A stretch of 64,000 bases of DNA from Myxococcales bacterium (lineage in GTDB: Bacteria > Myxococcota_A > Polyangia > Polyangiales > Ga0077539), in the NCBI GenBank assembly GCA_016793325.1, contig JAEUKI010000087.1:180189-244188 (forward strand). The letters run 5' to 3'. Below the pieces are notes generated by a model. That model saw only the letters and a program-made list of their open reading frames with translations, was not told where the DNA came from and made no database searches. Below are positions 1 to 6,625 of this stretch, piece by piece (position 1 is the stretch's first letter; every line of letters begins with the position of its first letter). A program made the translations under genes and the position numbers.

Positions 1-872
1 CTCCGCTGCTCTGGATCACCGACGCTGACCCGAAGAATCCACGCGCGGCCGACGCAAAGGTCCTCGAGCTCCGCGAGATGCTCGCAGCGGCGGGCTACGA
101 AGCGGACGACGCGCAGGTGTTGTGCACCCCGGCCAACAAAGCCTCTGCGTTCGTCGCGCTCGCTGCGGCGCTCGACGAGCTCCTGGATCGTGGCGCGAAG
201 GTCGAGGACCGCTCGGGCGAGACGCCCGTCCAACGTGGGATTTCTCTGCTCGAGCGCGCGATTGCCGAGGGGCGGACCGAGGCGTGGCAGAGCGCGCTCA
301 CGCGAGCGAGCGCGCTCCTCGACGGCGCGAGCGATCGCGAGCGCGCGACGATCGGAGCGCTGGCCGCGCGCTGTGTCGGCGAAGCGAGCGCGCGAGACGA
401 GGCCGCGTCGATCCTCTGCGCGATCGAGCGAAAGACGCGCGCGATGCACGACGGTTGTTCAGCGCTCCTTCGCGCGTGGACGCAAGATCCGACGGTGAAA
501 AAGCTGCCGGATCGACTCGATTCGGTGTGCGAAGCGCTCGGGCGACCGATCGCGGACGAAGGCTCGAAGACAGACCTCGCGTGGCTCGCAGCGCTCGAAG
601 ACGCGGTCGTTCGTAGCGCGTCAGCGACGAAGCGACGCGAGGTCCTCGCCGCGCTCCTCGAGCGCGCCGCGGACGCACCGAGCGCCGCGCGTCTGGCAGA
701 GAAAGCCGCGACGGTGACGTCGAGCGCGAGCCGCGCGTGGATCGCGACGTGCGCGGCGCGGATCAGCGCCAAGCTCGCTCGAACGACCTCGGGAGCGAAG
801 TCAGAAAGAAAGGGATCGAACGCGAAGCCTTCGTCGAAGCGATCCACGAAGGCGCCGACAAAGAAGCGCTGA
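1..872 (+). CDS. Hypothetical protein, 5' end cut off by the window
   Basis: The reading frame is open from the first bases of the window (codons start at base 3) to the TGA ending at 872, so the ATG at 78 is unlikely to be the true start. At least 289 residues are visible. The visible part is Ala/Glu/Arg-rich and helical, without membrane segments, and has scattered Cys. It ends in a Lys/Ser/Thr/Pro-rich basic tail of about 30 residues (KRSTKAPTKKR), a tail type seen in other proteins of this genome. The first visible residues (PLLWITDADPKNPRAA) suggest the end of a folded domain. I do not recognise the family. Third-position G/C bias supports this frame against the large antisense frame over the same bases. 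Confidence 0.6.
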   Translation, partial: PLLWITDADPKNPRAADAKVLELREMLAAAGYEADDAQVLCTPANKASAFVALAAALDELLDRGAKVEDRSGETPVQRGISLLERAIAEGRTEAWQSALTRASALLDGASDRERATIGALAARCVGEASARDEAASILCAIERKTRAMHDGCSALLRAWTQDPTVKKLPDRLDSVCEALGRPIADEGSKTDLAWLAALEDAVVRSASATKRREVLAALLERAADAPSAARLAEKAATVTSSASRAWIATCAARISAKLARTTSGAKSERKGSNAKPSSKRSTKAPTKKR

Positions 873-914
873 CGCGACGAGGGTGACGGACGGCGCCGCG
901 ACACGCTTCGATCG

Positions 915-1560
915 ATGAGCGTCGACGCGATCGAGCTCGTGGTGTGCGACGCACGTTCTCCGGCCGGGCGCCGCACGGTGTCGCTGGCGTCGGGCGCGGC
1001 GTTGGTCGTGTCCGTCGCGCACGCCCGTGGGGCTGTACGGATCCGCGATTCGCGAGTAAATATCCTAGCAGAACGCGCGCTGCAGTCCGAGTAGGTCGCG
1101 GACGAGAAGGTCGAGCTCACGCTCGGCGCACATCATTTCAACGCGCCGACGCGGTACACAGAGCTCTCCGTCGAGACGCGCGAAGAGCAGTTCGCCCACC
1201 TCCGCAGCGACGGACGCGAGTCCGAGTGGCGAACGGTCGACACGCTCGTCGTTCGCGGGTGTCCGCCGTGTTTGGCCCTTCGAGCTGGGAGTTGTTCGAC
1301 GATCGGCAGCCCGCGCTCGTTCTGTCCTGGGCCCACGATGGCGTCGTGCATTCGCAGTTCGCGCCGTCGCTTGCCGGCTCGCACGTTCGAGGTCGGGTGC
1401 ACTTCGCCGATCGAGGCGTGCGAGACGTTCGCTGCGCGCGCGCGCATCGATCGGCGCGACCCTTCGTTGGGATCCGAAGCGGGCGCGCTTCTCGCTTCCG
1501 CTGCACCCAACGTGGTCAGGCGTCGCGCTCGTCTCGCAGGGCCGCGAGCTCGGCGCGTAA
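915..1560 (+). pseudogene. Frameshifted remnant of an unknown protein gene
   Basis: Three consecutive stretches look like coding sequence but lie in three different frames. The first runs from ATG 915 to about 1261 and contains an in-frame TAG at 1092. The second runs from about 1268 to 1440 and includes SSWELFDDRQPALVLSW. The third runs from about 1468 to the TAA at 1558-1560 and includes RFSLPLHPTWSGVALVSQG. Each has the G/C-ending codons typical of this genome, and each loses them where the next takes over. The simplest reading is one decayed gene with a nonsense mutation and two frameshifts. The last piece resembles the LHPxWxGxxLxxQ endings common in secreted myxobacterial proteins of unknown function. 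Sequencing error is possible but would need at least three events. Confidence 0.45.
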
Positions 1561-1596
1561 CGAGCAGAAGCGGGCTCGATTCGACAGCCGACGCTC

Positions 1597-1878
1597 GTGG
1601 CGGTGCACGTCGGCGAGTCGCTCGGCGCGGCGCAATCGGTCGCGAGCTCGCTCGCCCCGCGCGGAACAGCGCGCCCCGCGTGGCGCCCGGCGGCGCCGTC
1701 GAACCTCGTGTTCTTCGCGATCGACGTCGAGCGCGAGACGCGAGCCGTGATGACTCGTTTGCCCTCGAGAAATCGAGGGACTCGACTGTTCGTCACTACG
1801 GCGGGCGACGCGCGACCGCGGCCTGCGCTGCTCTGGCGCAGCGCCGAGGGGTGGCAGCTCGACGTACAAGTCCGTTGA
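1597..1878 (+). CDS. Small hypothetical ORF, possibly part of the neighbouring gene remnant
   Basis: A GTG-initiated frame of 93 residues with plausible codon bias in its second half (LLWRSAEGWQLDVQVR at the end). It has no clear ribosome binding site, signal peptide or recognisable domain. It follows the frameshifted remnant by about 36 bases and may be another exon-sized fragment of the same decayed locus rather than an independent gene. Low confidence. Confidence 0.25.
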   Translation: MAVHVGESLGAAQSVASSLAPRGTARPAWRPAAPSNLVFFAIDVERETRAVMTRLPSRNRGTRLFVTTAGDARPRPALLWRSAEGWQLDVQVR

Positions 1879-1910
1879 GCGACTCGCGAACGAGCGCTCC
1901 GACCGAAACG

Positions 1911-2030
1911 GCCACTCATTCGATCGTCGCACTTTTCTCGATCCATTCGTGGCGGTTTGACTCGAGGTCAACGGTCTCGTGTTGGGCCGATGCTCGGCCC
2001 ACTTCTACGACGTTCGATGGTGGCGTGGTT
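1911..2030 (+). repeat. Dispersed intergenic repeat, copy A
   Basis: About 120 bp that recurs at 54781-54898 (opposite strand, about 13 mismatches by eye), 10592-10709 (same strand, more divergent) and 10381-10495 (opposite strand, most divergent). Shared landmarks in order are CATTCGATCG, GCGGTTTGACTCGAG, CAACGGTCTCGTG, the small hairpin GCCGATGCTCGGC and CGACGTTCGATGGTGG. All four copies are outside genes. This copy lies between the gene remnant and the hybrid kinase gene. Confidence 0.75.
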
Positions 2031-2329
2031 GAGACGCCGAGAGATGCGGAAGTCTCTTGAGAAAATCCGAAGAAATGGCGCGAGCAGTTGCTCCGAACGG
2101 GCGAAGCTCGATAGCGTTATAGAGGCTCCGCTCGCAGTCGAGACGACCGTGGGAAGAGCGCACCACCGCGCTGGGCGATCGAACATCGGCCGAGCGCTGA
2201 CCGATGGAGGGATGTCATGCGCGCGCTTGCCACTGCGGCTTTCGAGAGTATCAACGCCGAGCACCAACGAACGCGCGTGAGCGCGCGGCGAAGCGAGTCG
2301 GGTCGGGAGGTCGCCGACCGAGGTGCGGC

Positions 2330-4360
2330 GTGAGCTCCGGCGGGCCGCTATGGAACTCGTCGCGCATCCGCGAGGGGCTTCGCGACTTCTTCTCGGTCTA
2401 CAATCGCGTCGTCGACGACGTTCAGCGCCGCGCCGAGCGCGAGTTGGAGCACCACCCGATGCTCGGTCCGGTGTTTCGCGGCTTCTCCGAAGAGCAACGC
2501 GAGCAGCAGCGGCAGACGTCGCGCGAGCGAATGAAGCGCGTCGAAGCAGGCGACTGGGAGAGCTATCAAGAGCACCTTCGAAACCAAGGGGCGTTCTACG
2601 CCTTCATGTCCGTGCGCTTTTCGGACTGGTACGACGTCACGCGGGTGCTGCAGCGCGGGATGACCGAGCACTTGATCGCTGCGCTCAGCCACGAGCCGAG
2701 CCGACTCGCGGCGGCGCTCGAAGCGATGTCGCTGTTCTATGATCGCGCGTTGGGGGAGATCGCAGACTCGTTTATCGCTGCAAAAGAGCGAGCGGTTCGA
2801 CAGGAGAGCGAGAAGCTGACCGCGGTGATCGCGAGCTTGCACGAGGCCGTCGTGTTCGTAGACACCGAAGGCAAGGTGATCTTGCGCAACCCGGCGTCCG
2901 TCGCGCTGTCGCGGGGAGATACCGCGAGCGACATCCGGGATCCGAAGGTCGGTGAGCGCTACTTCCGCGAAGGAGCCAACGCTCCGATGGCGGTAGACGA
3001 GCTGCCCGTCGCGCGCGCGCTGCGCGGCGAGACCGTCGTCGACGAGCTGATCGAGCGCCGCACGCCGGACGCTCCGCCGGTGTTTCTCAGCGTCAACGCT
3101 GCGCCGCTCACGAGCGAGGACGGCACGAGATTCGGCGCGGTCGCGTCGTACCGCGACGTGAGCGTGCGTCGAGAGCTCGAAGCCGAGCGCCTGCGCAGCA
3201 GCGAGGTCGAGCTCCGCGGACGGCACGCGCTCGAAGCGAGCCGCCTGAAGAGCGAGTTTCTCGCGAACATGTCGCACGAACTCCGGACGCCGCTCAACTC
3301 CATCATCGGATTCGCCGAGCTGCTCTTCGACGGCGAGGCGGGGCCGCTCGCCGAGCAACAACAAGAGTTCGTTCGAGACATCTTGAAGAGCGGACAGCAT
3401 CTCCTCCAGCTCATCAACGACGTCTTGGACCTCTCGAAGGTCGAAGCAGGGCGGATGGAGTTCTACTCCGAGAACACTCGCCTGAGCGCCATCGTCGACG
3501 AGGTCTGTTCGATGCTTCGCAACGCGGCGTCGACCAAACATATCGCGGTTCGCGTCGACGCGGCGGACGAGGTGGACGAGAGCTTTCTCGACCCTGCGCG
3601 GTTCAAGCAGGTGCTCTTCAACTTCGTCTCGAACGCGCTGAAGTTCACGCCATCGGGCGGGTCCGTCGTCGTCCGCACGCGGGCCGAGGGCGCACAGCAC
3701 TTTCGACTCGAAGTCGAAGACACCGGCGTCGGAATCGCAGCAGAGGACCTCGACCGGTTGTTCGTCGAGTTTCAACAGCTCGGCGGAGGCGCGGCGAAGC
3801 TCCACGGTGGAACAGGGCTCGGGCTCGCGCTCACCCGTCGGCTCGTCGAGTCGCAGGGCGGCTCGATCGGCGTTCGCAGCGAGCTCGGTCGAGGGAGCAC
3901 GTTCTACGTGGTCCTGCCGCGGCGCATCGAAGCGAGCGCGCATCGCCCCGATGCGCCGATGACGACTTCGAGCCACGCGCCACGGCTCCCCAAGGTGCTC
4001 GTCGTGGAGGACGACCCTGCGTCCTTGCGGCTGATGGCGGCGACGCTCGAGTACGCAGGGCTCTCGTCGGTTTGCTTCACCGACCCGCAGAGCGCGCTGT
4101 CTCACGCTCGATCGGAGCCCGTGTCCGCGATCATCTTGGATCTGCACATGCCGGCGCTCGACGGCTTCGCGTTTCTTCGCGCCCTTCGCTCGGACCCGAA
4201 GTGCACGACGATCCCCGTCATCGTCTGGTCGGTGCTGGAGCTGACCAAGGAGCAGCTCGCGGAGCTGCAGCGCATGGCTCAGCGCGTGCTTCGAAAGGAC
4301 GGCGTCACCGCGTCGATCCTGCGCGAGCTCGAGCAGCTCTTCCCGCGCGACCGTCCCTGA
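2330..4360 (+). CDS. Hybrid sensor histidine kinase with C-terminal receiver
   Basis: A cytoplasmic hybrid kinase of about 676 residues. The N-terminal 150 residues are helical and soluble (PMLGPVFRGFSEEQREQQ region) and resemble the protoglobin/RsbR-N type of sensor fold; this is an inference. A PAS domain follows (about 165-285), then HisKA with the H-box FLANMSHELRTPLNS (phosphoacceptor His near residue 316), HATPase_c with NALKFTPSGG, DTGVGI and GTGLGLALTRRL, and a receiver (about 545-665) with EDD, phospho-Asp near 604 in LDLHMP and the conserved Lys in LRKDG. There are no membrane segments. Start: the frame is open further upstream to 2204, but those residues are low-complexity Arg/Cys-rich, so GTG 2330 is preferred. 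It is the first gene of a signalling cluster; no partner response regulator is fused beyond its own receiver. Confidence 0.85.
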   Translation: MSSGGPLWNSSRIREGLRDFFSVYNRVVDDVQRRAERELEHHPMLGPVFRGFSEEQREQQRQTSRERMKRVEAGDWESYQEHLRNQGAFYAFMSVRFSDWYDVTRVLQRGMTEHLIAALSHEPSRLAAALEAMSLFYDRALGEIADSFIAAKERAVRQESEKLTAVIASLHEAVVFVDTEGKVILRNPASVALSRGDTASDIRDPKVGERYFREGANAPMAVDELPVARALRGETVVDELIERRTPDAPPVFLSVNAAPLTSEDGTRFGAVASYRDVSVRRELEAERLRSSEVELRGRHALEASRLKSEFLANMSHELRTPLNSIIGFAELLFDGEAGPLAEQQQEFVRDILKSGQHLLQLINDVLDLSKVEAGRMEFYSENTRLSAIVDEVCSMLRNAASTKHIAVRVDAADEVDESFLDPARFKQVLFNFVSNALKFTPSGGSVVVRTRAEGAQHFRLEVEDTGVGIAAEDLDRLFVEFQQLGGGAAKLHGGTGLGLALTRRLVESQGGSIGVRSELGRGSTFYVVLPRRIEASAHRPDAPMTTSSHAPRLPKVLVVEDDPASLRLMAATLEYAGLSSVCFTDPQSALSHARSEPVSAIILDLHMPALDGFAFLRALRSDPKCTTIPVIVWSVLELTKEQLAELQRMAQRVLRKDGVTASILRELEQLFPRDRP

Positions 4361-4451
4361 GCGCTCGCTCGAGCTCGACGCGCAGGTTGTCGCGCCCCCG
4401 CGAATGTCGGTACGGTTGCCGTCGTCGCTCGCCTGGGCGACGGAGGTCGCT

Positions 4452-5009
4452 GTGTTCGCAAAGGGAACTTTCTTCGTCGGTCGTCGTGCGTACATCTCCG
4501 AGCGCTTCGGCGAGTCCGCGTGGGACGAGTTTCTTCGCGACCTCGGCCGCGAAGACCCGGTGTTTGCGAAGCCGATCCTCGCGACCACGCTCGTCCCGAT
4601 CGAGTCGTACTTCTTGTTTCACGACCGATCCGTCGAGCGCTTCTTTCGCGGCGACGCGAAGGCCTTGTGGACCATCGGCGAGAAGTCTGCCGAGTGGTCT
4701 CTCACCCACGGGCCGTACAAGCACCTGAAAAACAACCCGCAGAGCCTCGCGGAGTTCGTCGCGAAGCTCCCGCTCATCTGGAGCGCGTTCTTCACCGAGG
4801 GGCGACTCGAGTCGAAGATGGTCGACGAGACCACCATCGAGATCGAGCTGTTGGACCTGCCTGTCAGTCACTCGAGCTTCGAAGACGCCGTGATGGGCTA
4901 TGGAAAGCGCGCGATCGAGCTCGTGTCGTCCCGAACCGTCACCGAGCATCGGCTGCTCGGCATGCAGCGCGGCCGCAATCGCGTGCACTATCGGTTCGTG
5001 CTGCGCTGA
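4452..5009 (+). CDS. DUF2378 / TIGR02265-like myxobacterial protein
   Basis: 185 residues starting at GTG 4452, chosen because GGAGG at 4442-4446 sits five bases upstream; an in-frame ATG at 4404 has no such site. Length, the opening KGTFFVGRRAYISERFG and the ordering of motifs match the DUF2378 family, which is expanded in myxobacteria and has no established biochemical function. There is no signal peptide or membrane segment. It lies downstream of the hybrid kinase (about 90 bases) on the same strand and converges with the receiver gene 13 bases beyond its stop. Proximity to kinases suggests a signalling role, but that is inference. Confidence 0.65.
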   Translation: MFAKGTFFVGRRAYISERFGESAWDEFLRDLGREDPVFAKPILATTLVPIESYFLFHDRSVERFFRGDAKALWTIGEKSAEWSLTHGPYKHLKNNPQSLAEFVAKLPLIWSAFFTEGRLESKMVDETTIEIELLDLPVSHSSFEDAVMGYGKRAIELVSSRTVTEHRLLGMQRGRNRVHYRFVLR

Positions 5010-5022
5010 CGAGGACGCGCGA

Positions 5023-5403
5023 TCAGCGCTGCGCGTGCTTCTCGAGCAGCTCCGCGACCATGATCGGAAGGGTCCGCGTGTCGATCGGCTTGGTGATGTA
5101 GCCGTCGCAACCCGCGTCGCGCGCGCGCTTCTCGTCGCCGTGCATCGCGTACGCAGTGAGCGCCACCACGATGATCTCGCGCGTCGCGGGGTCGGCCTTG
5201 AGCCGTCGCGCGAGCGTGAGCCCGTCGATCCCGGGCATCTGAAGGTCGAGCAGGATCAGCGCAGGACGAAAGGCCTCGAGGCACGCGAGCGCGGCGCCGG
5301 CGCTGTCCGCAGTCCGCACTTCGTAGCCCTTTTTGCTGAGCAAAAACGACACGAGCTTCATGTTCGCCGCGTTGTCGTCGACGACGAGCACGGCGGCCGT
5401 CAC
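5023..5403 (-). CDS. Stand-alone response regulator receiver (CheY/DivK-like)
   Basis: 126 residues, a single receiver domain with no output domain, starting at GTG 5403. The acidic pair is in VVDDN, the phosphoacceptor Asp in LLDLQMPGIDG, the switch Thr in ALTAYAMHGD and the conserved Lys in ITKPID. Such proteins relay phosphoryl groups between kinases or act as allosteric regulators, as DivK and CheY do. It is 58 bases downstream of the REC-EAL gene and transcribed with it and the multi-receiver kinase, so it probably belongs to that three-gene operon. The spacer is an unusual run of GCGTGCG-type repeats. Confidence 0.9.
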   Translation of the reverse strand: MTAAVLVVDDNAANMKLVSFLLSKKGYEVRTADSAGAALACLEAFRPALILLDLQMPGIDGLTLARRLKADPATREIIVVALTAYAMHGDEKRARDAGCDGYITKPIDTRTLPIMVAELLEKHAQR

Positions 5404-5461
5404 GACGCACGCTCGTCGGCGGGCGAGCGCGCGAGCGCGCGTGCGTGCGTGCGCGCCTCGT

Positions 5462-6625
5462 TCACTGCGTGGTCCTCAGCGCGAGCTCGGGCGCCATCGC
5501 GCTTTGCGCGAACGGGGCCGGCTTTCCGAACAGATAGCCTTGAACGAGGTCGACGCCGTTTCGCGCGACTTCATTGAACTCGTCCGTGGTCTCGATCCCC
5601 TCGGCGACGATGATCATCGAGAGGTCCTTCGCGAGCTCACAGATCGACGAGACGACGCGGCGCTTCACCGGGTCCGAGTGCACGTTTCGCGTGAGCGACA
5701 TGTCGATCTTCACGACGTCGGGCTGCACGCGCGAGAAGTACGAGAGCCCAGCGTACCCAGCGCCGAGGTCGTCGACCGCGATGCGAAACCCGAGCGCCCG
5801 CAGCTGCGCGAGCCGCTTGTCCACGTTGTCGATCGCCTCGAGCGACTCGCGTTCGGTCAGCTCGAGAACGACGCCGCTCGCGTGTTTGCTGAGCGGCGCG
5901 TCCGGAGAATAGAGCTGCGGATCAGCGAGGTCCGCCGAGTGCAGGTTGACGAAGATGACGGACTCGGGTCGGCTCGCCGAGATCTGTTCGGCCACGAGCC
6001 TGCGCACGAGTCGACCGAGCGTGTGCAGTCGTCCGAGCTTTTGCGCGGCGTCGATCACCGCAGGCGGCGATCGGAGCGTGGGCTCGTTCGAGCGCATGAG
6101 CGCCTCGTATCCGAAGACCTTTCCGTTCGCCGCGCCGACGATCGGCTGATAGTGCATGCAAAGCCCGTCGAGCGCGCGATCGAGCGCCGCTTCGAGCGTC
6201 TGGCGGCTCACTTCGGTCGTGTGCGTGAGCGTCACGCGGATCAGGCGGCCCCACTTCACCGCTTCTTCGACCGCTTGGATCACCGTGACTCGATCGAAGG
6301 GCTTGGCGATATAGCGAAACGCGCCGAGCTCCATCGCGCGCATCGTGTCGTCGAGCTTCGGGCTGCCGGTCATCAAGATCACCGGGACGTACACGCCGCT
6401 TCGGCGTAGCTGCTCGAGCAGGTCCAGCCCGTTGATGTCGGGCATCATGACGTCGCTCACGACCACATCGATGCCGCCGCTGCGAAGTCGCTCTCGCGCT
6501 TCTGCTGCGCTGACGAACGTCTCGACGTTGAACCCAGCGCGCCCGATGATGCTCGAGACCGTGCCAGCCACCGCCGCGTCGTCATCGATGACGACGACGG
6601 TCGGCGATTCGTTGTGACTATTCAT
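5462..6625 (-). CDS. REC-EAL response regulator, probable c-di-GMP phosphodiesterase
   Basis: 387 residues. The receiver (1-125) has VIDDD, phospho-Asp in VSDVMMPDING and Lys in IAKPFD. The EAL domain (about 145-385) keeps the residues needed for c-di-GMP hydrolysis: the EAL triplet in FGYEALMRS, Asn in FVNLH, Glu in LELTERES, the DDLGAGY loop, Lys in KIDMSLT, Glu in EGIET, and the QGYLFGKP ending. The enzyme is therefore expected to be active and phosphorylation-controlled. ATG 6625 is chosen because a strong GGAGGG lies just upstream. The start overlaps the end of the preceding kinase gene by 8 bases, indicating translational coupling and a likely cognate kinase. Confidence 0.9.
   Translation of the reverse strand: MNSHNESPTVVVIDDDAAVAGTVSSIIGRAGFNVETFVSAAEARERLRSGGIDVVVSDVMMPDINGLDLLEQLRRSGVYVPVILMTGSPKLDDTMRAMELGAFRYIAKPFDRVTVIQAVEEAVKWGRLIRVTLTHTTEVSRQTLEAALDRALDGLCMHYQPIVGAANGKVFGYEALMRSNEPTLRSPPAVIDAAQKLGRLHTLGRLVRRLVAEQISASRPESVIFVNLHSADLADPQLYSPDAPLSKHASGVVLELTERESLEAIDNVDKRLAQLRALGFRIAVDDLGAGYAGLSYFSRVQPDVVKIDMSLTRNVHSDPVKRRVVSSICELAKDLSMIIVAEGIETTDEFNEVARNGVDLVQGYLFGKPAPFAQSAMAPELALRTTQ

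Noticed and set aside
2348..4588. Long minus-strand frame opposite the hybrid histidine kinase
   Set aside because: The plus strand holds all kinase motifs; the minus frame is His/Arg/Glu/Leu-rich noise and has no start context.
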